Assembly (NCBI RefSeq): GCF_032854445.1
Contig: NC_088298.1
Span: 8,545,504-8,609,503, forward strand
DNA from: Liolophura sinensis
Lineage: Eukaryota > Mollusca > Polyplacophora > Chitonida > Chitonidae
DNA: 64,000 nucleotides
Direction: 5' to 3'
A model generated the notes under the pieces. That model did no database searches. It had not been told where the DNA came from and saw nothing but the letters and a program-made list of their open reading frames with translations. The position numbers and the translations under genes were made by a program. Within the stretch, counting starts at the first letter, position 1. Every line of letters starts with the position of its first letter. This document shows positions 1 through 13,020 of this stretch, piece by piece.

Positions 1-1763
1 TGTTAACTGTGAATATTAACACTCCACATTGATACGGTGCAAGCTCCTTTCGTGCATAGCCCTTCTCAAATGCAGTCATCTATGGCAAACTACATTTGAA
101 AAAGGACAATCTTATTCTTCATCCTGTTACTTGTGGTAACTATTTTCACATTTACCCTACCCCGAGATCAACCGTCTCTGATATTGGACTTAAACATCGT
201 CACTTGTCACCAAAGCAGAATAGCGTGAAATGTTATGAAACCTGAGAGCGAAATTCTAATCTTGTTAGATTATCTGTCAAAGTCACCACGTTCATAGCCA
301 GACTTATACCGAACAGCAAACAGATGTTTCATGACACATCATTTTGCCACAATCTCACATTTTTGCTTTGCTTTTGCGATCTATCCCGTGGGTAAGCCTA
401 ACTCAATTCTCTCCTACTGCGTTTGAACAAGCTATCTGCACACCTTTGTCACAAATGGTTACAAAACGTATCAGACCGCAGTTTCAAGTTGGGTATAAAA
501 TAAGATTCTATAAAATAAGTTGATAGAATGTTTTATTAGTTGTTCTGTATTATTCGACCATTGAAATAAAACTGTGATTTCGCTTCCGTTCTATAACTCT
601 CTGACATCACATATAATTGTACATATCATAACCATTTATTTGATCAAGTATTGTTCGATTCAATACGGTAAATATATTCTTCACGGATTTCTGACTATGA
701 CTCATACGCTGCATAGTATGTCACTTCGTTCGCAAACCTAATCGTTTAGTAAAGTCAAGGGAGAAGTATTGCTAAAACACGTGTTTATTGTTACTGTGGT
801 TGCCGAACGTTCAGGGTTGTAAGATTGTGATAGGAGTTATCTACCTTTGGGTGTAAAATATAGGAGGGGTAACTCGGCTCGGTGTAAAAGATGTGTTGCT
901 ATGGAATCTGTGGTCTGTATTTGCAGGGAGCAGCCGTGTAGTTCAGTTGAACCATACGTAAATCTTGATATATTAGCCTTCGAGAAGTCGTCTTCCTAAA
1001 ATTTCCATATTATTCATCACCAGCATTTAGAGAATCTCACTTTTAGGCAGCCATCGGCTTTTGTGGTGTCAAAACAAAAATCAAAACAACCATCGTAAGT
1101 ATTTTGACGGAGCAAAATTTTTGACAATGCAGAGCACTTCTAAGTCAAATCTGACTAGCTAACGCTTTCAGTGCGTTTGATAACGTTCACGAACACTGTT
1201 AGACAATTTAGAACTGAAATTAGCGTGTCTTTAATAATAAAAATATACAAGAGAAGGGTTTGCTCCCGAGCAGATCAGTCCAGTTGTGAACATAGGTACA
1301 GCCTTGTGAAGTTAAAGCGCAGTATGCGTCAGTGACAGGCAACTTCCGGTCTGTACAGGAAGTTGTCTACCTCGCGAAGAAATGCCACACTACGTTTGCA
1401 TGAACAACTTAGACAATTTGATGATAAGGGAAGATCTGTCAACTTTCCCACACACTTTACAGACTAAACTATGTGTCAGTTTTTATATTTCAATAAAAAC
1501 TATGCATACATTCTGAAAGTGAAAACTTCCGGTGCGTTGTTTTTTTCTGTTTACCTCGTTCCCTCTTGTTGGTTCCTCCTATTTTCTGACAGCGATTTTG
1601 GTTGCCATAATTCACCATTCTCCTTGGTCATGGGATCCTTGGTCATGGATTTCCCTTTTCAGCAGCAAAATATGTATACGTCCGTTGATCGGAGCCATGT
1701 GACAAGCAGTCTCATTCGCCTCGGATGTTACCAGCATTAGGATATGGGGTTTACACTCGGTGC
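1..1763. other. No gene recognised
   Basis: AT-rich sequence with short, stop-interrupted frames and no recognisable protein motif, RNA gene or tandem repeat. It could be intergenic or deep intronic. Confidence 0.4.
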
Positions 1764-1988
1764 AATGGCCCACGAGCTTCTCACCAATACGGCCGCTGTG
1801 AGTCCAAGTCCATCTCATGGTAATTTCCTCCTTGGCCGTCCGTGGGAAGGTCTGTCTGCAAACTGTGGATGGTCGAGGGCCTCCACTGGTCTCTGTCCCG
1901 TTTCCTCCCGCTATAATGCTGGCCGCCTTCGAAATATTCTTGAGTACGGCGTAAAACACCACATAAATAAGTAAATAAATAAATAAAA
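1764..1988 (+). mobile_element. SINE family A copy, nearly complete body
   Basis: The head is degraded, but the central part (CTCACCAATACGGCCGCTGT), the CCGTGGGAAGGTCTGTC block, TTTCCTCCCGCTATAATGCT and the tail (GAGTACGGCGTAAAACACCA followed by AATAAATAAATAAA) match the full copy at 40,660. Part of the 3' body (the GTCGTATAAGTG block) is missing. Confidence 0.85.
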
Positions 1989-2047
1989 GACATTGTCTTA
2001 CTGCAGCCATTCCTCAGAGTAATCAAAACAATTCGCTGACTAATGGG

Positions 2048-2400
2048 ATTGTCTGCTGCGAATCATCTGTAGACAGAAAATTTGTGCATTTCCCAGATTT
2101 CACTGCTCAACGGCGCTCGTGTGGCCAGTGGTTCATTGAAGACCGCTAGCCTACCACCAATATGATGTGTATGTCACATATCCAAAAGTTCGCTAATAAC
2201 TTGCAAAAGGTTTGTGGTTTATCTCGGGAACTACAATCTCCTATTCGACGATGCTCGTGTGGCCAGTGATGCAGTATAACGTTCACTGAAGACCGCTAGC
2301 CTACCACCAATATAATGTGTATGTCACACGTCCAAAAGTTCGCTAATAACTTGCAAAAGGTTTGTGGTTTATCTCGGGAACTACGATCTCCTCTTCGACA
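2048..2400 (+). repeat. Dispersed repeat family C, tandemly duplicated
   Basis: A segment of about 140 bp beginning GCTCGTGTGGCCAGTG occurs at 2115-2252 and again at 2253-2400 with few differences. Related single copies lie at 35,103-35,372 and 60,198-60,535, where a tRNA-like head precedes the same body. The family therefore looks like a second tRNA-derived SINE whose body was duplicated locally here. Confidence 0.6.
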
Positions 2401-2849
2401 TGGAACTTGTCACTGTCGTATAGGTGAAAGGATTTTAAGTGTGGTGTTAAGCAATAACCAAGCAATAATGCAAAGGTAGACAGGTCGTGCCAGCGAGTTG
2501 TTACTGTACTTAGTATTGACTGATTTATTTGAATGGTGTTTAATAAATTAATTGAATAGTTAATTTGATCAATTGAAGAACACCAGTGTTAACGCCTTGT
2601 GTTCATGGGATGCCCACGGGAACCGGCAAGGAGATTCATCAAGCGCGAGCAACTACACTTATTTCAGTAAAAGCATAACTCGGATCAAAATAGACTCCAG
2701 TCTGACCAATAAGTCTCCTGTGTAACGACACCTGTGGCTTGTGCAATTCACTAAATTAACTTTCAAAAGGACGAATGGAGCATGAGATCAATCTCGGTAA
2801 AGTCAGATTTGGTCACTGCTTTATATGCGAGTGTTACGCCGTTCTAAGC

Positions 2850-3470
2850 CAGGGGTCGATTCCACAAAGCCAGTTTTGACTCAGGTCAAAAGTTTAAATG
2901 CGATTTCAGGGCTAATTTTCGGGCTCTGTAAATTAAAACTTTGTCCGCCTCACCAATGTTAACTCAAGACGAATGGATCAAATGACTTAAGTCAGAACTG
3001 TCTTTCTGGAATCGGGCTTTGGTCACGTATTTATCAAGTAACATAATACTTAAGTCACAATTTCCAAGTTCATAAAAAGTAAACTCTTAAACCGTAAAAA
3101 TATGATAGAACTCAAACTGTAATTAGTACATTGTTCTGCAGTAAAGAATCCGTGTGCAAATTTTTAACTTCCTAGAGCCAAACATTTTAATTGTAACTGT
3201 GTTTGAATTTTTGACTTAAGTCTTAAGACGTTTGATAAATAAAGGCCCAGGGGTCGATTTCACAAAACCATTTCTAACTTGAATCAAATTTTGAAATACC
3301 ATCTTAAAGCTTATTTTTCGGTATTAGAAAACAAAATATTGTACACCTCACCAAAATTATCCGAACACAAATGTGCCGAAATTTCAACTTCCACTACCAA
3401 AAATTAAGCATTATGAAGAGATTTTAAATTTTGACGTAAGTCAGAAATGGCCTTTTGGAATCTCTAGTAT
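2850..3470. repeat. Two diverged copies of a dispersed repeat
   Basis: Copies at about 2850-3015 and 3247-3470 both start with AGGGGTCGATT(C/T)CACAAA and share a scattered downstream pattern (CTTATTTTTCGG-like, then CACCTCACCAA-like). No coding frame is preserved. I do not know the family. Confidence 0.5.
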
Positions 3471-3826
3471 AACAACTACTCGGAGGCTAGATGAGTCAAA
3501 ACTTTCCTTCAATCAGATTTGTCGTTTCAGTGCTGTGCGGAATGAAAGAGTTTAATTCTTTTTCCAAAGCACTAAAGGATGAATTCGATTGGATGTTTGT
3601 TGATATCTACCTGGTGTTAACATCTAGTCAGTATATGGAGCAGGTATTAAATCTGACTTTTACTTAGATTGGAAACATGCGGGGAAAATTGTGTGTTAGT
3701 GTTTTTGTTCATGTATCAAACACTGGGTTTGCCACGGTTAAGCTTTTTATGTGGTATCGGTCATGATTTGACTCAACCAAGCTAAAAAACAAATGCACTG
3801 AACGCATTATTTATTTTCCTCCGGAA

Positions 3827-3930
3827 TCTGTTCGGCTTCCTCCCACCATAATGCTGGTCGTATATATATGTGAAATGTTCTGAAGTAGGGCGTAGAATAC
3901 GTGTCAAATAAATCAAATAAATCAATAGAT
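3827..3930 (+). mobile_element. SINE family A, 3' fragment
   Basis: Only the end of the body survives, from GGCTTCCTCCCACCATAATG to the (CAAATAAAT)n tail. The sequence between these landmarks is degenerate. Confidence 0.75.
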
Positions 3931-4187
3931 TTCTGCATTGATTGGTTGCCGCTTCAGGGTGGGTGATTTGCCTTGTGGCTGGTGAAGGCCGGTGTCTTAC
4001 ACCAGGCATTCCGGTCTCCGCCCCCGTAAGTCTTACAGCTATCATAAAACACTATTAAAAATGAAATATTATACAAATTGAAGTTAAAATGTTAAGTCCA
4101 ACATTTAATATGAAAGATTAACACTTTGCAAATGCTACATTCATTATTTCATCGTTACTTAACACAATGCCCAAGAGTGTCTATTTA

Positions 4188-4444
4188 TGAGGGCATCCGT
4201 GGCCGAGGTTAAGTTAGCGTGCAATGTTCCAGGAGTCTCTCACCAATGCGGTCGCTGTGAGTTCAACTCCATCTCATGCTGACTTCCTCTCCGATCGTGC
4301 GTGGGGAAGCCTTCCAGTAACCTGCGGATTTTCATGAGTTTTCTGGTTTCCTCCCACCATATAGCTGCCCTCTGTCGTATAAGTAAAATATTCTTGAATG
4401 CGGCGTAAAATCGCCAATGAAATAAATAAATTAATTAATTAATT
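4188..4444 (+). mobile_element. SINE family A, near full length
   Basis: It includes the tRNA-like head (GCATCCGTGGCCGAGG, then TTAGCGTGC), the CTCACCAATGCGGTCGCTGT block and an AATAAATAAATTAATTAATT tail. It is considerably diverged from the 40,660 copy. Confidence 0.85.
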
Positions 4445-6493
4445 GGTGAAAAACAAGAGGTCTTTCACGGACGTTGCACTGCGCCATAGGCCACGCGACC
4501 GTCACTGAACGCTTATCGTCACCAAGGCTCCACAAACAGTGATACCTTTCTTGCCCAAGGTCGACGCTGAAACTGCATATTGTGTGTCCTAGCTATTGAA
4601 AGGAAAGTATCCAAACCATGACCCTCTTCTGACGTCTTGAACAATGGTATCAATCAAACGGATTCAGACTTTATCTTGACTTAGAGGGCAGTTGAATAAT
4701 GACATGATTATAACCAGGGCCCTGTTGTTCAAAAATGTAGCAGAACTTAAGCCCGGTATTAACTTTCGTTCAGTTGAAAGCGACATTTGGTTTATAAGAT
4801 AAGGATGATAGTAAGATTTAAGCCAGGTTTAACTTTAATACACTTTCGGACAACGGCCCCCTGAAATTTTGAACTGATATTCAGTACCAAGGTTTAGAGA
4901 TACGACGTCATGACAATAGTGACGCTCTTTTGATGCATGACGTCGTCACTTCCCGGTACTCTATGGTGTCAGTGTGTCAATTGTACATACGGTAGTTTAT
5001 AAAATACAGAAAACAAATTAAACAAGAACATTAGATTAATGTTCTGAACTATGTTTTTTGTTGGGTTTGGAAGTCGAATATTGATTTTAAAAAATGATAA
5101 CCTGCTGGTAGATTTGCCTGTTCGAGTACTGTCATATTTCCAAAACAAAAACAAAAAAAAAACATAACCGCAAGTAGCTTTTCAGCGGAGACGCCATTTT
5201 GGACTAGAACGTCTCTAGAACTAAAACGAAATTGCGCATTAGATGACATAATTCATGTTTCATCACAGTCATTCTCTTTCAAAAAAATGTTTCTGTCATA
5301 ACAATTACCTGTGTCCTTGTATGCTATGTATATATCTGCCATTGTTCCTGACAGGCATGTTGGAAACTGAGCTGCAGACAATCGCCATCACTCGACAATG
5401 TTCAGCATCACGTGGCAACTCTACAAGGTGTCAACAGATACGTCGCTTGTACTTATCCTTAAATTACACTGGCGAGACAATTTGGTTCCCATGGGAACCA
5501 ACGTGGAGGAACGATTATGCCTAGAGCTGACATTGCAGAAGAAACGTCCGTATTTGATAGTAATATCAGATACATTCTCAACCAACACGAAGGTGGCTGT
5601 CATCAGAGCCGTCTAAAGCCACGGAATTGGTTAAGTGGACAACAGTGGTAAACATAGACAGAGAGTGAAGTACGACAGCTCATTGTTGCCAATACATAAT
5701 AGATGACGTTGACTCAATATAAAAGACATACAGCATATAAAATAAAATCAGAGAGGCAACGCTTGTTTGACAGTTGGAATACAGCAGTTGTAATTGTTAA
5801 CATTTGGTGCTATAGCTCAACCTCAAGCGTTCCACCGCCAATAAACTTTGATTCTTAAAGTGTCTATAAGCTGTGAGAAAACAGCCATAAAATCCTTCAC
5901 ACAGATTACAAAGCGACATATTCGAGACGGTTTGTAAGTCAAAATGTTTCCGGTTATAGGATCATGGTGAAATTCACGGGTAGAGGAAACCGGAGTGCTT
6001 GGGGTAAAGGACCGACGTCTGGCATAAGTTAGTTATGCACTTCCACACTTGAAGCACTGGTTTGGATATCATATTGGTGACAGACAAATGGTTTAACACA
6101 CGATAGACTAGGCATGAAACTGCCAGCCGAACACTGTCGATCCCTTTATTGCCACCAAGACCTTCACAAGCAGTGGAAGCGTAAAATCCGCATATTCCCT
6201 GTGCCATTGCGGGATTTGTACCTAAGCGATGGAAATGCAAGCATTCTAACCATTCGACGACAGCCAGCTCCATCGACAGAACCATAAATATGTCAGCTTT
6301 AGATTTGGCCCTCTTCAAAGGGACACCGTTCTGATGTGGCCAAAATAACGGGTAAAGCGACATTACGCCCCAGCCAAACCCTTGTCCTTATTTGTCAAAG
6401 GATGAGGTTCTCCTGGTAGATGCCATGGGTGTATTTATTTTTATTTGATTGGTGTTTTATGCATACTAAAAATAATTTTAGCACTATCTTATC
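4445..6493. other. No gene recognised; old dispersed repeat
   Basis: The stretches 4450-4570 and about 6040-6200 (the latter reversed) share diverged sequence with 16,650-16,760 and 20,060-20,140 (a motif like TCTTTCACGGACGTT and then TTGTTACCAAGG), so they look like an old dispersed repeat. Short open frames near 5255-5616 and 5974-6363 show no family motif. Confidence 0.35.
5482..5501. repeat. Perfect 20-bp palindrome
   Basis: TTGGTTCCCATGGGAACCAA is its own reverse complement, centred on an NcoI-type CCATGG. Its function is unknown, and in this amount of sequence it may be chance. Confidence 0.9.
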
Positions 6494-6702
6494 TATTTAT
6501 TTGATTGGTGTATCCAAGAATATTCCACTTATATGACGGCCACCAGCATTATGGTGGGCGGAAATCGGACTGAGTCGAGGGGACACCCACAACCATCCGT
6601 AAATTGCTGTCGCACCTTCCTACGTACGAGCGGAACGGAAACCGGCATGAGTTGGACTTGAGCTCACAGCCACCGCACTGGTGAGCCCTTCCCAAGGACC
6701 AT
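6494..6702 (-). mobile_element. SINE family A, minus strand
   Basis: Read on the plus strand it starts with the reversed tail (TTTATTTGATTGGTGT), followed by GGCCACCAGCATTATGGTGG and the reversed central block. The head is lost around 6700. Confidence 0.85.
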
Positions 6703-6967
6703 TCTATTTATGTATTGAATAAAATCACCACGTATGATATACTAATAGCTGCAATAACTGAATAACCGAGGTACAGATTTTTTTATTCACGACAACTAAT
6801 AAACCAGCATGGTTCAAGACTGGGATGCTGAATGGTTGTACGCCTCATTAACATTCCTTGCCTCTTTCCGCTAGTTGACTGCTTCTGTGTTTCAGGACTC
6901 CGTTTTTAGTTCTGTACGATGAACATTTGCTTGAATATTGGTTTTGGGGAATTGATTTGATATGATT

Positions 6968-6970
6968 TTT

Positions 6971-7001
<31 letters not shown>

Positions 7002-7060
7002 TTGGTGTTTGACCAGTGCTCAAGAGTTTTTTTTTACTTATATGACGGCGGTCATGTAGC
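6968..7060 (-). mobile_element. SINE family A tail fragment
   Basis: A (TTTA)n run and ATTGGTGTTTGACC lead into CTTATATGACGGCGGTCATG. The rest of the element is missing. Confidence 0.6.
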
Positions 7061-8621
7061 TTTATGGGTGAAGGAAACTGAAGTTACCTGGCAAGCAAAG
7101 CACTGAGCTTTGTCAGATATCTAACAAACCTTCTGATGTAAAGCCGCAGCTCAAGTAATGTAATCGACCATAATTTGAATACTGATTTCACTCGAACATA
7201 CCTTGCGTTTCCCAACATCATTGTAAACTGTTGACTGCCTCTCTTTGCATGATTCTTTTTCTATTTCCGTACTTTATATACTTTCTTACTTCTTTGGTGG
7301 TTTGTGTTTTACGTCGTTTTGAGAACTGGCCTGGCGATTTTTGACCGGGAACGTTCTTATTGATTGACAGCTGGTATGCGGTTATGTCCGTTTCGAGGCA
7401 TGTATTTGTTTCTAGATTACATGTTTTCAATCCTCCATTTCCTACATGTATGTCAAGTCTATCGTCTGCCCGATTTCTAGCACCTCATCTATATTCCATT
7501 CTCAAGTACGACACCATTAACACCATCTGGTCTATCCTCACGTGATGGCGTATACCTTCCATGTTCATCGTTGACATTATTGAAATCCGATTGTCTTCGG
7601 TAAACAATCATTTCCCACGTACAAAAACAATGGGTGTGATAGAAGCGTGATCAGTGGTGAACGTAAGGCGATTTCTTTGGTAGGCGACTGTTGTTTGCTT
7701 TAGTACTAGGAGATGTGCGTATTGGGGATGGGCATTACAAACCGGATATGGGTAAAATGCCAATTTTCTCGCGTTAATACCATACTTGAGAAACTAGCAG
7801 CTATAGCTGAGTTGTAAACGGGGGTAAAACGGTTCAGTTATTGACACCCTGATAACCTAATCATTAATGCTGATTGAAAATGACGGCTAATGAGTTCAGA
7901 GGTTAACATCGGGTTGGCAGTTAAACATGCTCAATAAACCACCCATCCACTTACATGTAGCAATACACTATAAGATCTATTAAACTTAAAAACATGAAAC
8001 ATAATAACACACCTTACAGAGGAAAGTTAAAGCAACGAAAACAGGTGGCAACGGTGGCAAACTGTCATTTGTGAAATCCGGCCTATTGTCAGTTTACCCG
8101 AGAGTTTCATTCTAACTGTTCATGATGCCAGTGAATAAATGAATGGATGAATGAATGAATAAATGAATGAATGGATAAATAGATGGATGTTTGGGGGTTG
8201 ACCGTGGGTTCTATTCCGTGCTCGTGATATTTAATGGTGGACGTTACTTCCTTGTGTAGTCTTACACGAAGTTATCTGAAAAACACCTGCCGACCAGCAT
8301 TGTAACATACGTCACACGTGGGAATCTTCGCCATGCGAACCACCTGCCTACCACCAGTCTAACATTCGGGGACAAGTGCAGTTGTATTTAAATCAGTAAC
8401 AATGAAACTGGTTTATATTAAGATAACTTAGTCGTCGTTCTTGACCCACCCGCCATTTTGAGACCACAAATAACTTAACGACATGGCAATACCTCTGCGG
8501 TGGAGATTGTAAGCCAAGCATAATCACAGGTACATATGGTATAGAACTGAATTCAAATGTTGGGAATCATAAGCTTTGTATTCCCTGAAATGTTTGAGGT
8601 TGAGGGGGGGGGGGGGGATTT
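7061..8621. other. No gene recognised
   Basis: There are only short open frames. A GAATGAATGAATAAATGAATG-like simple repeat lies near 8135-8185, and a possible diverged family C fragment near 8270-8370. Confidence 0.35.
8599..8611. repeat. Poly-G run
   Basis: A run of about 13 G residues sits just upstream of a SINE tail fragment. Runs like this are prone to length error in assemblies. Confidence 0.8.
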
Positions 8622-8672
8622 TATTTATTTATGTATTTATTTATTTGATTGGTGTTTTACGCCGTACTCAGA
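8622..8672 (-). mobile_element. SINE family A tail fragment
   Basis: A (TTTA)n run plus GATTGGTGTTTTACGCCGTA is a near-perfect reversed tail, but only about 50 bp remain, so this is a short 3' truncation product. Confidence 0.7.
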
Positions 8673-9076
8673 AATGGAGGCATTTTGAGGTGCCGTACGA
8701 ATTTAGTGAATTACACAGCGTTTCTCCTTATACATACGCACCGGCATATGTATTGTAGAGATTGTAAGGGCATATGACACATCCAGGGTTTATCGGTAAT
8801 GAGAAAGCTTCAGTGTCAAAATGGTGGTCCAAAATTCCTCTGGTTGTTATGAGGAAGCGGTTTTTTTCGGATCGGTTTTATTTATTTATTTATTTATTTA
8901 TTTATTGATGATAATTTGAAAAAAATTTCGAGGTTCAGATTTTAAGTAAATGTTCAGCTTATATCACCTTCATGGACCCGGCCTTTGTGTCTAATATTCC
9001 AGTATCCTGGAAATGCAGACATCTTCAAATGGGCCATGAACCATAAAGGACATTCAGGGTAAATAATCTCAAGATA

Positions 9077-9206
9077 CATTTATTTATTTCACTGGTGTTT
9101 TACACAGTACTCAAGAATATTTTCATTTCCACGACGACGGGGCCCGAGAGGAAAATCCGCAGGTTGCTGGCACAACTTGCACGTACATGTACGACCGGAG
9201 AGGAAA
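9077..9206 (-). mobile_element. SINE family A, minus arm of an inverted pair
   Basis: It begins with a reversed tail (TTTATTTATTTCACTGGTGT) and runs to ACCGGAGAGGAAACCAGCAT. It faces the plus-strand copy that starts about 9 bp downstream, and together they make a SINE inverted repeat. Confidence 0.8.
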
Positions 9207-9214
9207 CCAGCATT

Positions 9215-9375
9215 GGTCAAAGACTTCCTCTCCGGCCGTACGTGGGAAGGTCTTCCAAATGGTCGTTAGTTTCCCCCGGACCCTGCCCGGTTTCCTCCCA
9301 CCATAATGCTGGCCGCCGTGGTATAAGTGAAATATTCTTGAGTAAGGCGTAAAACACCAATCAAATAAATGAATA
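9215..9375 (+). mobile_element. SINE family A, plus arm of an inverted pair
   Basis: Intact 3' two thirds: CTTCCTCTCCGGCCGTACGT to the CAAATAAATGAATAAA tail. It pairs with the reversed copy immediately to the left. Confidence 0.9.
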
Positions 9376-9779
9376 AACAGATAAATATTGACTTAAATAC
9401 GCAAGGAAAAGTTTACTCGCATAACCCCACTGAATTTATATATAGTTCACATCATGCTAGTTGCTAAGTTATTGCTACCCAAACTTGATCCATGCTTGCA
9501 TTTCTTCTGTCCAACGTGGTAATCTGGTTCAACAAGATGCAAACACTTCCCCCAAAGAAGCGAAGTGGAACGACACAGAACTGAGAAGCAGTGTGCCAGA
9601 GTCGCCGGACTCTACGTCTACACTTACTAACGCACAGTAGAGCCGCTCGAACGGACAAACTCAAGTAACTCAGTGCACGGGAGATGTAGTGAGTATGACA
9701 ACATTATCTCACTATAAAATGCATATATCACTAATCAAATGCAACCAATACCCTGGTACTATGTCAGGCCCATAATCTC

Positions 9780-9990
9780 CAGTGAACTTGACGTAAGAAG
9801 CACCAATACAATATTCATAGAAGACGTATGGCAGTGAGCAAAACCAGAGCAGCGACGACAGTGTGATATTTGGCAACTGGTCATACGTAACCGATGAAAC
9901 ACGCTCTCTTGTCAGTTTATCTTGGTTAAAATTTTTTCTAACTCTTCCTGTAAGTGCTGAAATAGTAGAAAGTTGCAAGAACACTGTGGC
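9780..9990. repeat. Dispersed repeat family D, copy 1
   Basis: It shares a pattern (GTGATATTTGGCAACTGGTC, then ACGTAACCGATGAAACACG) with 25,950-26,140 and 38,885-39,060. There is no coding potential that I can recognise, and the family is unknown to me. Confidence 0.55.
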
Positions 9991-11223
9991 ATGTGCAGAA
10001 AATCCATTGCACTTACTTGCAATTCATTAGCCTCACTTGTCTAGAAACACTCAAAATGCTGTGCTGTCAATACATTTAACGTTCAGTAACATTAAAAGAA
10101 AGCATACCAAAGCCTTACAAGCTTAGTCGATCGTTTATTTTAGACGCTCAATACTGTTGAGGAAGGACGATGTCGAAACATTCCTTGTTCCAAAAATTCA
10201 TGGGATTGAACAAATACATCATATGTAGAACGAATTGAAGCCAATGAGCTAGAAAACGACAATATCGTCCTCTCTGTTGAAGGCTGATTAAAATATATAT
10301 ATATATCAGTATATTGGGGTGTAGGCCTACTATATGACGTCTACAAGTTCTTGGTCTCCCCCTCCCCCACATAATCACTGACTCTTTCAGTGGCGTACTC
10401 CGTATCGATTCCCTGGAGGCCAGCTTGTTGTCCGCTTGAGACTGGGAAACCTTTAGTGCAGCGCCGCCTGTCGTAATTCCCGGCTGCTGATCAGCAGTAC
10501 TCCGCCACGTGTTTCATGTCAACGTTAAATCAAGCCGATAATTCGGAGGAGACGGTTTGGACAAACACCGGATATGGGATCGTGAAAAACACGGACCTGA
10601 GTTTCCACAGAGAGGTCAAGTCTCCACAGTTATCACCGCTGACCAGTCAGCTGATTCAAGAGCTGGTCAACCCAGCGGTTACTTGTGGTCACTCCGCACA
10701 CCCGGTGTGCTCAATTCATGGTTTAAATAACCTGATGGAAACAAGAGATTAAAGATAATATATTTAATACTCTCTTTAATGATAAAACCGTGAAGAGGGG
10801 GACTCTCGCTGGGTCAGAATCTAAAAAGCAGTCGCAGGTTCTAATCTAACTCTAGCAAATTCGGCTGTGGTTTTACACCTGGAATTCTGTCAGGTTAATT
10901 TCGGCTAAAGGCGGTGGTCAACTTCGAGCGATCCATTCATGAAATGTGAACTAAATTGATGAACTGTGAACTAAATTGATGAATTGTGAACTAAGTCGTG
11001 ATGCTTCATGTTTAAAATTTGTCACATAGACATAGGCGAATTGTTATGGATCACATCGACACAAACGATCTGTTATTGCTCACATTGACACTGTCGATCT
11101 TCCATTGTTGCTTTGTTTACCAGGCTGTCACTGGAACAGTTTTGTTCGATGACATTTCAGAAATCGTAGAAATGGGATGAGAGTATATATCACGGCTCAC
11201 AACAATCTAAATGTTAATGTATA
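9991..11223. other. No certain gene; short unassigned ORF
   Basis: A 78-codon open frame from ATG at 10,516 to a stop at 10,750 is fairly GC-rich and not part of any repeat I noticed, but it contains no family motif and has no visible splice context. The rest holds only a short triplication of a GATGAA(C/T)TGTGAACTAA motif near 10,935-10,995. Confidence 0.25.
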
Positions 11224-11365
11224 TACTTATTTGATTGATGTATATGTGGTACTCAATATTTCACGTATACGACGGCGACCAGCATTATGGTGGATGGAAA
11301 CCGGACACAGCCCATGGAATCCCACGACCATCTGCTGACTTGCTAACAGACGTACCCACGCACGG
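11224..11365 (-). mobile_element. SINE family A, 3' part
   Basis: It shows the reversed tail TTATTTGATTGATGT, then GGCGACCAGCATTATGGTGG and CCCACGACCATCTGCTGACT. It is truncated before the head. Confidence 0.8.
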
Positions 11366-12829
11366 TCAAAATTTTAATGAAAGTGGAAGATAATGTAAAG
11401 ACATGAAACGGACAGCAATAAAATGCGCACATCAGCTTTGAACGCTCCATCTGTAAATTTATATAAACCAATCGGGCACACAGTGTGGTCGTACCCATGT
11501 GGTCATACCCGTGTACCATAATCGAACCACAGAGTTTGGTTTGTTCCATTGGGGTTTTTGTTCATATCATTTTAATATTTCCACCTAATTTCTGTTGGAA
11601 TTTTAGTAGCTCTTTAAGCATTCTACATTAGGTTGCTAAGATGACACCAGTTGATGGCCAGGCCATGTCCGCAATGATCAACTCGACCGTGTTTGGCCTA
11701 TCCTAAATGACACATTCTAGCGGTTTGCTGATAAGTATGAGTCGACCGACGGACCATCCTTCAGATGGTGCAAAGGCTATCGGAGAAATTGGCATGCATA
11801 CGGACATCCGATAATAATCCCAACAGGAAATTTTAATATCTCCGACTGCCCGTCATCTCCGGTCGGCGGTCTCACCCGGCTTTGACTCATTTTGACCAAC
11901 AATTGCCTGTCAGGAACAGTAGAATTGGCTAGAGATGTAGAAACACAGAGACGATGAAGGATCATCCCTTCTGTCTGTGAAAGCACGTCACGGGGTTACA
12001 ATAGAAATCGTGAGGTTGTCAAACGTGCACCCACGGTACAATTTTAAATGCAAGGCTAATCCCATAGGTGTTGGAAGATTATTTTATGTCTTTATTATTC
12101 TCTTTAAACTTTTTGTCTTCGTTCGTATTATCATTTTTATTTATTTAATTTTGTGAACCTTCTACAGACTAGACTCTTTGACTGATTCACTTTAAATTTT
12201 GCAGCGAAATTTCCCTATACTTGAACTTGTGCAAGTAAACTCATTCTAGATACATTAAATTCGGAAATGGTTCCCTTCTGGTAAAAACTGTGGAAGCTCG
12301 CCATTGGTTGCAGTTGTGACCTCACACCTAGCTTCGAAGTTTAATATTTTGTTTTTACATATTCTGGCATATTCTGGGGCGGTGATTCCGAATCTGATTT
12401 TGTTTTACGAAATTTCAGTGGACTGTAATTCGTGAACTACAAGAGATAGAAATCTGAAACTTGCACCAAATTGCAGTCTACGACTTGCAGTCTACGAGTG
12501 TGCCAACAGATTTGATAAGCTTTTATATGAAATCACCGTTTTCTTTTTCTTTTTTTTTTTCTTTTTTTATTCAGAAGTAGATATTTAACTATTCCCAAAG
12601 AATAGCTGTTAATCAAAAATGCGTTTTCAGCAATGAGCTCTTCCGAAAAGCTATATGGAGTAGTGTTCTTCACAAATCAACTGAAGAAATCATTGGAAAT
12701 TCATAATTTTGAAATGAAACATCCAAATGTATAGATGAAATTTTGAAACACGAAAAGTGACATTTTCAGATACATGAAATGTGTAATTTGAAATTTTCAT
12801 ATCTCTACATAAAAGTAATATTCAGTATA
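11366..12829. other. No gene recognised
   Basis: No family motif or tandem repeat, apart from a T-rich run at 12,541-12,570. Confidence 0.35.
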
Positions 12830-13020
12830 TTTATTTATTCATTCTATGTCCTCCTATTCACTACTATGTCGACCAGCATTATGGTGGGATCAAAAGGGTC
12901 AGAGCCCGAGGAAACTCACAGACCTTGGCCGGAGAGAAAGCCAGAAAGTCAGCTGGACTTGTAATCACAGTGCTAGCATTGGAGAGAAGCTCCTGGGTCA
13001 TAGTGCTGCAGAGATCCCCC
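12830..13020 (-). mobile_element. SINE family A, diverged
   Basis: A (TTTA)n tail remnant is followed by CGACCAGCATTATGGTGGGA and a recognisable but degraded central block ending near CTCCTGGGTCATAGTGCTGC. Confidence 0.75.
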
